Assembly (NCBI GenBank): GCA_031546985.1
Contig: JAVBJN010000004.1
Coordinates: 1 to 49,404 of the forward strand
From: JAVBJN01 sp031546985
GTDB taxonomy: Bacteria > Bacteroidota > Bacteroidia > Chitinophagales > Chitinophagaceae
Reading direction: 5' to 3'
Length of the DNA stretch: 49,404 nucleotides
Position numbers and translations under genes: made by a program. Positions within the stretch are counted from its first letter, which is position 1. Each line of letters begins with the position of its first letter. The notes beneath the pieces are model-generated. The model was given only the letters and a program-made list of their open reading frames with translations. It was not told the origin of the DNA and did no database searches. Below are positions 30,872 through 39,412 of the stretch, piece after piece.

Positions 30872-33139
30872 ATGAAGCAACTTTTTACTCTTTTACTGGC
30901 TACTGGTCTTGCTGTACCCGCAATGGCGCAGCAAAGCGGCCAGGCCAAATTATCGCCCCATACCCGGCAGTACCTCCGGTTGATAGAAACCAATGCCGGT
31001 GCGGCACAGCAGGTGCAGGGCGGATTTGTTTACCGTAAAAACAGTGCAGGGCAATTGATGATCAGCGCTTTGGTTAAGGTGAGCAACGCTGGCATAGCCC
31101 TGGAAGAACTGCGTAAAATAGGTGCAGCGGTAGGAACCCGTGCAGGCAATATCTGGACACTGCAGGTGCCTGTGCAAGCGGTGCAAGCGCTGGTTAAAAC
31201 CGGGGGATTGGACTACATTCAATTGGATGAGCCGGTGTTTCCTGCATTGAGTACTGCACGTAAAACAACCCGTGTAGATTCTGTACACAAAGGATACGGC
31301 TTGCCTATGCCTTATAGCGGCAAAGATGTAGTGGTAGGGGTTATCGATTTCGGATTCGATTACACGCATCCTACTTTTTATGATACCACCGGCACCAGAT
31401 ACCGTATTAAACAAGTGTGGGAACTGGGTACTGCCGGTACGCCACCCACCGGCTACAGCTATGGCCATGAAATAAAAGATACCACTGCCATTAAATTGCA
31501 GGGCACCGATAATGTGCACCAGAACCACGGTACCTGTGTAGCGGGTATTGCAGCCGGTTCGGGCTACGGCGGGCAGGGCGCCGCTTACCGGGGTATGGCA
31601 TACGATGCCGACCTGGTGATGGTAGGTGTGCGCCGCGATTCGATTGGCGGCCAATGGATGCAGGGTGGTTTCTCCGATTTTATTGACGGGGTAAACTATA
31701 TTTTCGATTTCGCCACATCGGTAAGCAAACCTGCGGTGGTAAACATAAGCTGGGGCTCACAATCGGGCTCGCATGATGGTACTTCGCTGTTTAATGAAGC
31801 CTGTGATAATTTATCCGGTGCTGGTAAACTGGTGGTAATGAGTGCGGGTAATGAAGGCGAAGAAAAAATTCATATCGGTAAAACATTTACCGCGCAGGAT
31901 ACCACCGTACGTACCTTTCTCACCTTTACCTCATCTGCATACAAACGCACCTGGGTAGATGTGTGGGGCGAACCCGGTAAAACCTTTTGTGGCGAAGTAA
32001 CCCTCTTTGCGGGCGGCGGTACCGCTGGCAACACAACCGGCACTTTTTGCCTCGACGACCTGGTGCACGATACGTACCTCATTGGCAGCAATGGCCTGGA
32101 TACCTGCTATGTGCAGTTCATTAACAGTGCCGCAGAGCAGAATGGCAAGCCACGTATGACCATCAATATTTTTAGCAAAACCAACGATAGCGTTGGGGTG
32201 CGCATCAACGGCACCAGCGGTACCATTCACATGTGGGATGAATACTACTATTACGGCTTTACCAACAGTTACCAAAGCGCTTTTAGCAAAGAGGGTATGA
32301 GCTGGGCTGTAGATGGCGATGTGGATTATACCGTGAGCGATATGGGCAGTGCAGAATCGGTATTGCTGGTGGGCGCTTACTGTTCTAAAATTGGTTGGGT
32401 AAGTTTGAATGGGGCTCACCCCAGTTATGGTGGCTATGCGGTTACCAACCGTATGGCACCGTTTTCGAGCCATGGACCAATGGTAGATGGCCGCATTAAA
32501 CCCGATATTGCTGCTCCTGGTCTTACACTGGCTACTTCGCAGAGCTCTTTTGATACCGCTTATACTGCTACCGGCACTAAGAGCGATTATGTAGTAGCTT
32601 CTTACCTCGATGCATCGTCTGGTAAAACCTATTATTTCTCTGAGTTTATAGGCACTTCTGCATCGGCGCCTGCTGCTTCGGGCATTGTAGGTTTGTTGTT
32701 GCAAGCCAACTCGAAACTTACGCCATCGCAGTTGAAAGATGTGCTGGGTGCCACGGCTATTAAAGATTTATCTACCGGCAACCTGCCGCCAGAGGGCAAT
32801 AATATTTGGGGCAAAGGCAAGATCAATGCATATGGCGCTATTAAAATGGCGATTCAGATGGTGGGTGTGTACAATTATACCGGCCGTAAACTGGATTGTG
32901 TTTTATTCCCGAATCCCAACAATGGTAATTGCCTCATCGATTATACCGGTACTGCAACAGAAAGCCTGCGTATAGAAGTGTACAGCATTACCGGCACGCT
33001 GGCCGCCACAGAAACCTGGCATGTGCAGCCCGGCGCTAATCGCCGCGAAATGAAATGGAATACCCTTGCTGCTGGCACCTACCTGGTTAAAGTAGTGGGC
33101 AAAGAAGGCGCGGTAAGCATGAAAATGCTGGTGCAATAG
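30872..33139 (+). CDS. Secreted S8 (subtilisin-like) serine peptidase with T9SS sorting domain
   Basis: 755 aa. Signal peptide 1-19 (LFTLLLATGLAVPAMA). The catalytic triad is intact: Asp159 in VIDFGFDYTH, His219 in NHGTCVAGIAAG, Ser596 in GTSASAPAASGIVG, with oxyanion Asn327 in SAGNEGE. Residues about 330-480 are an inserted beta-rich domain between the Asn and the Ser region, as in many Bacteroidota subtilases. The N-terminal 20-130 part is a probable propeptide. The last 75 residues (CVLFPNPNNGNCLIDY; VYSITGTL; LAAGTYLVKVVGK) form the T9SS type A sorting domain. An extracellular protease, probably nutritional. It is flanked by repair genes on the opposite strand. Confidence 0.93.
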   Translation: MKQLFTLLLATGLAVPAMAQQSGQAKLSPHTRQYLRLIETNAGAAQQVQGGFVYRKNSAGQLMISALVKVSNAGIALEELRKIGAAVGTRAGNIWTLQVPVQAVQALVKTGGLDYIQLDEPVFPALSTARKTTRVDSVHKGYGLPMPYSGKDVVVGVIDFGFDYTHPTFYDTTGTRYRIKQVWELGTAGTPPTGYSYGHEIKDTTAIKLQGTDNVHQNHGTCVAGIAAGSGYGGQGAAYRGMAYDADLVMVGVRRDSIGGQWMQGGFSDFIDGVNYIFDFATSVSKPAVVNISWGSQSGSHDGTSLFNEACDNLSGAGKLVVMSAGNEGEEKIHIGKTFTAQDTTVRTFLTFTSSAYKRTWVDVWGEPGKTFCGEVTLFAGGGTAGNTTGTFCLDDLVHDTYLIGSNGLDTCYVQFINSAAEQNGKPRMTINIFSKTNDSVGVRINGTSGTIHMWDEYYYYGFTNSYQSAFSKEGMSWAVDGDVDYTVSDMGSAESVLLVGAYCSKIGWVSLNGAHPSYGGYAVTNRMAPFSSHGPMVDGRIKPDIAAPGLTLATSQSSFDTAYTATGTKSDYVVASYLDASSGKTYYFSEFIGTSASAPAASGIVGLLLQANSKLTPSQLKDVLGATAIKDLSTGNLPPEGNNIWGKGKINAYGAIKMAIQMVGVYNYTGRKLDCVLFPNPNNGNCLIDYTGTATESLRIEVYSITGTLAATETWHVQPGANRREMKWNTLAAGTYLVKVVGKEGAVSMKMLVQ

Positions 33140-33158
33140 ATTATCATAACTTTATAGG

Positions 33159-33185
33159 AAAGCCACTCTTCGGGGTGGCTTTTTT
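33159..33185 (+). terminator. Intrinsic terminator of the subtilase gene
   Basis: AAAGCCAC (33159-33166) pairs with GTGGCTTT (33175-33182), followed by TTTT. Confidence 0.85.
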
Positions 33186-33218
33186 GCGTCAGTAATGTGC
33201 TGTTGGGGGCAAAGGGGC

Positions 33219-33248
33219 CTTCGACAGGCTTTGTAGAAATTGTCGAAG
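33219..33248. repeat. CTTCGACA inverted repeat between convergent genes
   Basis: CTTCGACA (33219-33226) and TGTCGAAG (33241-33248). The same TTCGACAGGC core occurs inside the loop of the hairpin at 27897-27947, so it belongs to a dispersed repeat family. Confidence 0.7.
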
Positions 33249-33264
33249 CCCTGGTCTCTGTCGG

Positions 33265-34161
33265 TTAGTCTGCATGCAGAATGGAATTAGGAATACCATA
33301 TTGTGCGCACAGCTCTTTTGCTTTTTGTTGCAAAGCCTGGGTGTACCACAGTGGGATGGAGCTGTGCTGGCCAAAGAAACGCTGGTATTTTTCCAGCAGG
33401 TGCGGGTAGTGTTTGGCTACAGCACGCATAATAAGCTGCCGGTTATCGGTTGGCTCCTGGCCCATAAGGGTAAGCGATGCCGGAAAAATATATTGTGCCC
33501 CCGTTTGCCGGAAGGTATCAAACATATGGTGCAGGTTCTCGCCGGTATCGGTAATATAAGGCAGCAAAGGCATAAGACTTACACCACTCAGAAAACCCGC
33601 TTCGATGGTTTGTTTTAACGTAAAGAGCCGCGATTGCGGATCGGGCGCGCCAGGCTCAAATATTTTTGCGGTGGCGGTATCTAGGGTGGAAAATGAAAAG
33701 GTGATGAGCGCTTTGCGTTTCAGGCGCTGTTGCAGATCGGTGGGAAGTATGGCCTGTGCGTCTATCGCATGTAGCAAATCAAAATCGCGGGTTACGAGAT
33801 TGCTCCGGGTAATGATGTGTACCGGGAACCGGTGTTTCAAAATTACCTCAAGAAGCTGCCTGGTAAGGCCCTGCTCTGCCTCAAAGTGCAGGTATGGATC
33901 GGTGGCCGACGAAAGTACTATAATGCCGTATTGCCCCTTTTGGGCCCTAAGCTGCAATTGTTTGTCCAGCAGCTCGGCTGCATTGGTTTTAACCGACAGC
34001 TTTTCTTCCATATGCAGACCATACTTGCTGCCGCGGATGTAGCAAAACAGGCAATTGAACGAACAGCCGCTATAGGGATTTACCGTATAGTCGTCCAGGA
34101 ACCAGGGGTCCCGGCGTTTGGTTTTGTTCAGAATGCTTTTAGCTTGTATGGCGGTGGGCAT
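33265..34161 (-). CDS. Radical SAM protein, spore-photoproduct-lyase-like
   Basis: 298 aa. The 4Fe-4S cluster motif is CX3CX2C at Cys33/Cys37/Cys40 (NPYSGCSFNCLFCYIRG). SSATDPYLHFEAEQGLTR and HIITRSNLVTRDFDLL match the SPL-like radical SAM group (COG1533) whose members include DNA photoproduct lyases and uncharacterised proteins. The gene overlaps the 3' end of the AlkD-like gene by 23 bp, so it is probably translationally coupled to it. The shared context points to DNA repair, but Rv2578c-like members have no proven substrate. Confidence 0.85.
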   Translation of the reverse strand: MPTAIQAKSILNKTKRRDPWFLDDYTVNPYSGCSFNCLFCYIRGSKYGLHMEEKLSVKTNAAELLDKQLQLRAQKGQYGIIVLSSATDPYLHFEAEQGLTRQLLEVILKHRFPVHIITRSNLVTRDFDLLHAIDAQAILPTDLQQRLKRKALITFSFSTLDTATAKIFEPGAPDPQSRLFTLKQTIEAGFLSGVSLMPLLPYITDTGENLHHMFDTFRQTGAQYIFPASLTLMGQEPTDNRQLIMRAVAKHYPHLLEKYQRFFGQHSSIPLWYTQALQQKAKELCAQYGIPNSILHAD

Positions 34162-34870
34162 ATTTATAGGTTCGGCTCAGGCCAATGTCTATTTTGGTAC
34201 GAAACCACTGTTGCACCAGTTCAGGATCTGCAATCTGCTGCTGGTGACGGGCAATAATTTCGGGATGGAATTTGGCGGTTGTTTTGGCGGCCCAGCCAAT
34301 TCCTTTTTTGGTATGAAACCCAGGTGCAGCCGCCAGCGATAACAGGAGCTGAAACAATTCTTCCACTTTCGCTTTTGTCAATCCCTTTTTAATAGCATAA
34401 TGTCCGGCTACGCCAATTACCCGCACCATCCAGGGGTTAGGATGGGTAGCCAGCGATCTTAAAACGGGCAGGGTAAGATGGGGCAGGGTAAGCAACGCAT
34501 GGCCAAACACCCGCTCGCCAATAATGTCGCACACATACCATTCATCGCCATCAATAATATAGGCTTCTGCTTTGTCAAAACAAGTGCGGGGTGCTATTGG
34601 TAATTGCTCCTGCAATACAATACCGGCAATAAGATTGCCACCAATGGTATGGGCTGCAGTTACATGATCGGTAACGGTTAGCATGCCAGCTTCCGGAATG
34701 GCTGCCGTAAGCAAACGCGCGCCATGCTCAAGTAACGGAAACCGTACTTTTTTATTCAGCACATGGTTCAGCAATACCGCTGCACAGGCTTCTGCACCCG
34801 ATTGGTTGTATGCGGTTATCGCCTGGTTACAAAAGTTGGCGATGGTGCCTTTGCTGCTAATGGTATCCAT
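34139..34870 (-). CDS. AlkD-like DNA alkylation repair protein
   Basis: 243 aa, the typical size of AlkD HEAT-repeat glycosylases that excise N3- and N7-alkylpurines without base flipping. Motifs seen: WYVCDIIGERVFG with Trp111 and Asp115 (the WxxxD pair corresponding to Trp109/Asp113 of Bacillus AlkD), LRSLATHPNPWMVRVIGVA, and KKGIGWAAKTTAKFHPEI corresponding to the KAIGWxLRE helix. It overlaps the radical SAM gene by 23 bp. AlkD versus the closely related AlkC cannot be fully separated by eye, but AlkD is favoured. Confidence 0.87.
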   Translation of the reverse strand: MDTISSKGTIANFCNQAITAYNQSGAEACAAVLLNHVLNKKVRFPLLEHGARLLTAAIPEAGMLTVTDHVTAAHTIGGNLIAGIVLQEQLPIAPRTCFDKAEAYIIDGDEWYVCDIIGERVFGHALLTLPHLTLPVLRSLATHPNPWMVRVIGVAGHYAIKKGLTKAKVEELFQLLLSLAAAPGFHTKKGIGWAAKTTAKFHPEIIARHQQQIADPELVQQWFRTKIDIGLSRTYKYAHRHTS

Positions 34871-34936
34871 AATATGCTAATACAGGAAATCTGCTACGAA
34901 TGTACCAATATCACAGAAAGAAAAACAAGGGAGAGG

Positions 34937-35338
34937 TCAGATAAGGTGCAACGCTGCTACCACGGCTTTGATGGTAGCGGTAGTGAGTGGTTTGTTGATA
35001 AAGCGCTTTACCTCGGCATAGCTGTTGGCACGAGCAATATCGCTTTCGTTGATGGAGGAAGAAACTACTGCAATGCTGTAATGCGACTTGGTAGCGGCAG
35101 GTAGTTTTTCGAATGCCTCTATAAACTCAAAGCCATTCATGACCGGCATCTGAATATCTACAAAAAGCAGGGTATGGGCTTGGGGTTGGTGTTGGGTAAT
35201 ATAGTCCAGCGCATCCGGCGCCATGGTAAAAATAAGGGTACCGGCACTCAGGTTGCTGTGCTGAATCATCTTCTCTGCGATGAGGCAATCCAGCTTGCTA
35301 TCGTCAATAACAATAAAATTTATTTTTCCTGAGTTCAT
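34937..35338 (-). CDS. Stand-alone response-regulator receiver protein
   Basis: 133 aa, a CheY-like receiver with no output domain: acidic pair Asp12/Asp13 in IVIDDSKLDC, phospho-acceptor Asp61 in LFVDIQMPVMNG, SSS at the switch position and KRFINKPL with the conserved Lys. It lies 3 bp downstream of the receiver-kinase gene and probably accepts phosphate from it or from the DISM kinase. Last gene of the 41705-34937 minus-strand cluster. Confidence 0.92.
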   Translation of the reverse strand: MNSGKINFIVIDDSKLDCLIAEKMIQHSNLSAGTLIFTMAPDALDYITQHQPQAHTLLFVDIQMPVMNGFEFIEAFEKLPAATKSHYSIAVVSSSINESDIARANSYAEVKRFINKPLTTATIKAVVAALHLI

Positions 35339-35341
35339 AAA

Positions 35342-36427
35342 CTATTTACTCCCTATGGTAACCTTAAATGAGGTGCCTTCGCCGGCCGTAGTATCTACTT
35401 CGATGGAGCCGTTCAGCTTGTTTAGCGCGTCTTTTACATTATACAATCCAAAGCCGGAGCCAAACTCTTCTGAAGTAGCGCGGTAAAACATGTCAAAAAT
35501 GTTTGATATGTAATTTTTTTGAATGCCTATGCCGTTGTCCCGTACAAAGATAGTGGCCATTCCTTGATTTACATATATTTCAAGAGAAACAAATTTGTCT
35601 GGGTTGTCTTTACGCTGGTATTTAAAGGCATTAGAGAGCAGGTTATTCAGGATAATTTTGATGGACATAGCATCTGAACGGAAAGGCTCATTTTGCTCGA
35701 TAACGCTGGTGAACCGTACGTTGTGCATCTTTTCATGAATCTCATGCAGGTCGCTGATCTCGCTCAGCAGGGCTTCAAATTCGATATTGGTAATCTGGAG
35801 TTGTCCCCTTTTTAAACGGTAATAATCGTGTATGTTTTCGATAAGACCATTGAGTTTGGAAGAGGTTTTGTCTACCAGTTCGAGAATAGAACGTATTTCT
35901 GTAATGTCATCGATCTGGCTGGCCAGGTCTATTGCGCCTTGTATGCTTAATATTGGTCCGCGCAGATCGTGCGTTACCGAATAGGCAAATTTATCCAGCT
36001 CATCGTACGCTTTTTGCAGTTCCATGTTCTTTACAGAAAGCATAGAGGTGGTCATGTAAAAGCGGTGTGCTTCATCAATAGCCGATTTTATATCGGCATC
36101 GTTCCACGGCTTGCGAATGTATCGGAAAATATGCCCCCGGTTAATGGCGCTGATCACCGATTCAATATCGGTATAGCCCGTAATGAGAATGCGTATCGGA
36201 TTGGGGTAAAGTGTATGAATGCTTTCGAAAAATTCGACTCCCGTTTTATCGGGCATACGCTGGTCGCACAGAATAACTGTAATGTCCGGATGTTGTTGCA
36301 GCAGCGCAAGCGCCTCTTCCGTGTTATTAGCTATCAGGATAGTATAATCAAACCGGTACGAGGCTTTGAAGCTGTTCAGATTGTTGATTTCGTCATCAAT
36401 ATAGAGGACTTTGATCTTTCCGGGCAT
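35342..36427 (-). CDS. Receiver-histidine kinase (hybrid-type, REC first)
   Basis: 361 aa. N-terminal receiver with IDDE, Asp55 in ILCDQRMPDKTG, ITGY and IRKPWND, followed by a short linker and HisKA (YSVTHDLRGPIL, His153) and HATPase_c (NNLLSNAFKYQ, FVRDNGIGI, FGLYNVKDAL) domains. No membrane helix, so cytoplasmic. The receiver is close in sequence to the divergently encoded receiver at 41816 (both have VLYxDDE, QRMPxxTG and KPWN), which suggests duplication. It is separated from the DISM kinase by a 91-bp gap with an inverted repeat and a -7-like TATATTTA. Confidence 0.92.
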   Translation of the reverse strand: MPGKIKVLYIDDEINNLNSFKASYRFDYTILIANNTEEALALLQQHPDITVILCDQRMPDKTGVEFFESIHTLYPNPIRILITGYTDIESVISAINRGHIFRYIRKPWNDADIKSAIDEAHRFYMTTSMLSVKNMELQKAYDELDKFAYSVTHDLRGPILSIQGAIDLASQIDDITEIRSILELVDKTSSKLNGLIENIHDYYRLKRGQLQITNIEFEALLSEISDLHEIHEKMHNVRFTSVIEQNEPFRSDAMSIKIILNNLLSNAFKYQRKDNPDKFVSLEIYVNQGMATIFVRDNGIGIQKNYISNIFDMFYRATSEEFGSGFGLYNVKDALNKLNGSIEVDTTAGEGTSFKVTIGSK

Positions 36428-36440
36428 GTTATTGGATGGT

Positions 36441-36473
36441 TCCTAAATATACAATATTTATAATTATTTAGGA
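36441..36473. promoter_or_regulatory. Inverted repeat upstream of the receiver-kinase gene
   Basis: TCCTAAATA (36441-36449) and TATTTAGGA (36465-36473) are exact inverted repeats separated by 15 A/T-rich bases, 14-46 bp in front of the minus-strand ATG at 36427. A minus-strand TATATTTA (7 of 8 to the -7 consensus) overlaps one arm. Operator and promoter, or an RNA hairpin, are both possible. Confidence 0.5.
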
Positions 36474-36518
36474 AGAATTTTTACGTTAAGAACTAATGTA
36501 TCAATCCGTTAGCAGAGA

Positions 36519-38714
36519 CTAAAGTACAATCACAGGATTCACGGTTTCTTCCACTGCTTCGACTGGCTGATTCAGCGGGAGTTTCAGTGTAAATTCGGTG
36601 CCTTCGCCGGGCTGCGAATCTACAATAATAAAAGCGTTGTGTTTCTGCATTGTTTTGTAGGCAATGGATAAACCCAGGCCTGTTCCTTCGCCCACATCTT
36701 TGGTGGTAAAAAAGGGTTCAAACAGCTTGCGTTTGGTGTTTTCGTCCATGCCCGTTCCATTGTCTTTAATCTTAACGTAAGCATATTGGTCGTCGGCTTC
36801 GGTAGCCAGGGTAAGGATGCCGCCACTGTTTTCTCCAAATTTCGATTTAATGGCGTGAATGGCGTTGGTAATGATGTTAAGAAACACCTGGTTTAACTTG
36901 CCCGGGTAGCATTCTACCATTGGTATATCCTGGTAGTCGCGTTTTACCTCTACACGGCTGTTCATCAGGTTGTTTACAATTACCAGGGTAGAGTCTACAC
37001 CTTCATTAAGATTGGCGCGTTTAAGATCGTCTTCGTCGAGTCGGGAAAAAATGCGCAATCCTTTTACGATCTCGGCCGTGCGGTTAGAGCCTTCGCTTAT
37101 GCCATCCAGCAAAAAGTTGATTTCGGTTTTAAGGTAGTCGAAATCATATTCTTCTTTCAGTGCTATTACCTTGTTTTGCTTTTCGGGTGCCGGTGCATTG
37201 GACAAACCAATTTCTTCTACCTGGTTAAACAGGTCTACCAGCATATCGAGGTCGCGCTTCAGCGGTTTAATATTAGACGTTACAAAGTTGATCGGGTTGT
37301 TGATCTCATGCGCGATACCGGCAGTGAGCTGACCGAGCGATGCCATTTTTTCCGACTCTACCAGTTGCGCCTGTGCTTCTTTAAGCGTAACCAATGTAGT
37401 GTTAAGGTCGTCGTTGGTGGCTTTCAGCTCCATCGTACGCTCGTTTACACGGGCTTCGAGCACCACGTTTTGCTCACGTATGATGCGCTCGTTTACCTGG
37501 GCAATGCGCAATGCCTCGGCCTGCGATTCTTCTTTCTCTTTTTTGAGGCTGTTAATCTTATCGGCCAGTGCAAAAGACAGCAGAATGGCTTCAATAGCCG
37601 ATCCGATCTGGATAAAAGATACCGTAACCAGGTTGTACGGAAACACGCCCACATCCTTGAGTACAAAGCAAATAATGCCTACCAGGAAAATAGTCCAGGC
37701 CACCAGGAAATAGAATGCCGGTTTAAAATGGAATTTGCGCCAGATATAAGTGGCTACACCAATCATGTACAGCGCCAGCGGCAGTGCGTTAATGTTCAGA
37801 AAATTATAGCTCACTCTTTCATAGCCTGCAAATGCGCCTGCAAGGGTGCAGATGTAAGCCACCACAAAAATCCAGAAACCTTTGTGCAGCCTGGGTGTAA
37901 ACTCTTTGGTGCGCAGGAAGTGGCGTATGAAGGCGATGGAGGTAAATGCCGTAAGCGACGGAAACAGGTACACCGCGTATTTCTCAAACAATGGTGCTGC
38001 AGGCCACAGGTATTTGTAGCCAAAGCCTTTGATGTTGAGCTGCACCAATGTAACCGATAAAATATAGAGAATGTAGTAGAGGTAACTGCGGTCTCTTACG
38101 CTGAGGTATACAAACAGGTTGTATAAAAACATCACCATCATGATGCCCAGGTAAATGGCAGTAAGCAGCTCTTTATTCTGGTTGTTGTAAAACAGCTCTT
38201 CGCGTGCAGAGAGGTTAATGGGCACCTGCAATTGTGTATTGCTCACCACACGCAGGTAGCAGGTCTGTACGCTGTCTTTTGGCGCGGTAATGCGAAACTG
38301 GTAGTTGGAGCTGGGGAAAGGCCTGCTGTTAAAACCCGCCCGTTTGTCGATGGTAGCAGAGTCGAACCCTGTAGCAGCAGGGGTGTAGAGGGTTATAGCC
38401 TCCAGCAGCGGGTTTTCTACTTCCAGGAAAATATTATTGGCGGCAGAAAGGTTTTTAAAAGAGATGCGAAACCAGGCGGTGGTAAAAGAATGGCCCATGT
38501 TGGGTACCTTATCGGTACTCCTGGTAAAATTATTCTTTTGGCTTACCTGGTATATATTGTATTGGTTCAGCGAATCTACCAGTATATCTACCTTATCGCC
38601 GATGGATTGGAATTTTTTACTTTCGATCACAATCGGTTGCCCATCGAAGGCATGGGCGGCAGGTATCAGAAAGACGGCCAGCAGGCAGGCCAGGAATAAT
38701 TTCAGAAGTTTCAT
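36519..38714 (-). CDS. 7TMR-DISM sensor histidine kinase
   Basis: 731 aa. Signal peptide about 1-22; extracytoplasmic 7TMR-DISM extracellular domain type 2 about 30-180 (a jelly-roll carbohydrate- or small-ligand-binding domain); seven membrane helices about 185-390; a coiled coil 390-455 (KEKEESQAEALRIAQVNERI); HisKA with His469 in GQLTAGIAHEINNPINFV; HATPase_c with NDGTGMD-type KIKDNGTGMD and GTGLGLSIAYK. Expected to sense an extracellular ligand and signal inward. Its start overlaps the stop of the acyltransferase-like gene by 4 bp (ATGA), which ties kinase and enzyme production together. Confidence 0.92.
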   Translation of the reverse strand: MKLLKLFLACLLAVFLIPAAHAFDGQPIVIESKKFQSIGDKVDILVDSLNQYNIYQVSQKNNFTRSTDKVPNMGHSFTTAWFRISFKNLSAANNIFLEVENPLLEAITLYTPAATGFDSATIDKRAGFNSRPFPSSNYQFRITAPKDSVQTCYLRVVSNTQLQVPINLSAREELFYNNQNKELLTAIYLGIMMVMFLYNLFVYLSVRDRSYLYYILYILSVTLVQLNIKGFGYKYLWPAAPLFEKYAVYLFPSLTAFTSIAFIRHFLRTKEFTPRLHKGFWIFVVAYICTLAGAFAGYERVSYNFLNINALPLALYMIGVATYIWRKFHFKPAFYFLVAWTIFLVGIICFVLKDVGVFPYNLVTVSFIQIGSAIEAILLSFALADKINSLKKEKEESQAEALRIAQVNERIIREQNVVLEARVNERTMELKATNDDLNTTLVTLKEAQAQLVESEKMASLGQLTAGIAHEINNPINFVTSNIKPLKRDLDMLVDLFNQVEEIGLSNAPAPEKQNKVIALKEEYDFDYLKTEINFLLDGISEGSNRTAEIVKGLRIFSRLDEDDLKRANLNEGVDSTLVIVNNLMNSRVEVKRDYQDIPMVECYPGKLNQVFLNIITNAIHAIKSKFGENSGGILTLATEADDQYAYVKIKDNGTGMDENTKRKLFEPFFTTKDVGEGTGLGLSIAYKTMQKHNAFIIVDSQPGEGTEFTLKLPLNQPVEAVEETVNPVIVL

Positions 38715-39412
38715 GGTGTGGTGATGTTGTCTATCGACAGGCGGTATTCAACTTCTGTTTCGCCTTTGGGCCCGTGTTCCATAACCGTGTTGTTGGGCTG
38801 GGCAATCAGGTTAAATATCTCCTGCCGGATTTTGGGATCGGCATGGCTCAGCACTTTAGGGTCTTTAATCACCAGCGAAGTGGCTACCAGATCGAGTTTG
38901 GGGTAGAAAAACGTACCCTGGTTACCGATCGAGGTTTCAATTTCAAACCCTACCTGCTGGCATAACGATACTGTGTATGGCGCGCAAAGTACAAATATGC
39001 TGTCCATTTTAAGCAGGTTGGCCAGCACTACACCTATTTTGGTAAGCAGGAAACTTACCCCTTTACCCGCAATGGATTTGGCATTCCACAAACCGCACAA
39101 CTCACCGGTCAGTTTGTTGTCCATGTGTGTAGATACCAGGTGGTGCACATTGGGGTCTACTACATTTACAGCCTGTTCTATCGGCAGCGGAAAATCTTTG
39201 TGCGCAAGGTGAATGCGCTCGCCGCCTACAATCTCGCCTGTCTCTTTCAGCTCTACGGTAACCACATAAGCGCCAGGATTGTAGAACCAGCCGTTGTTGG
39301 AGGAGGTTACTTTGGTAACCCCGTAATCTCGCAATACATTGGCGTGGCCTTCTGCAAAACGCTGGCAGGACTCCAGGTCGTCAATAGCTCTGAATAACTT
39401 AATCCTCAGCAT
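38711..39412 (-). CDS. GNAT-fold acyltransferase-like protein, function unknown
   Basis: 233 aa, no named family recognised with certainty. The central GIVGGERIH-like strand (TGEIVGGERIHLAH), LTGELCGLWNAKSIAGKGVSFLLTKIGVV and the later SIFVLCAPYTVSLCQQVGFEIE, with the typical GF ending, match the overall layout of GNAT/N-acyltransferases (acceptor loop, CoA region, helix 4 then GF-E). A classical Q/RxxGxG/A pyrophosphate loop is not clear, so CoA or ACP binding is uncertain. N-acyl amino acid and autoinducer synthases share this fold. It overlaps the upstream E1-nitroreductase gene by 14 bp and the downstream kinase by 4 bp, so it is embedded in a coupled operon. Confidence 0.6.
   Translation of the reverse strand: MLRIKLFRAIDDLESCQRFAEGHANVLRDYGVTKVTSSNNGWFYNPGAYVVTVELKETGEIVGGERIHLAHKDFPLPIEQAVNVVDPNVHHLVSTHMDNKLTGELCGLWNAKSIAGKGVSFLLTKIGVVLANLLKMDSIFVLCAPYTVSLCQQVGFEIETSIGNQGTFFYPKLDLVATSLVIKDPKVLSHADPKIRQEIFNLIAQPNNTVMEHGPKGETEVEYRLSIDNITTP

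Noticed and set aside
37176..38060. 294-codon plus-strand frame inside the DISM kinase gene
   Set aside because: Antisense shadow of a well-supported histidine kinase with unbroken domain structure.
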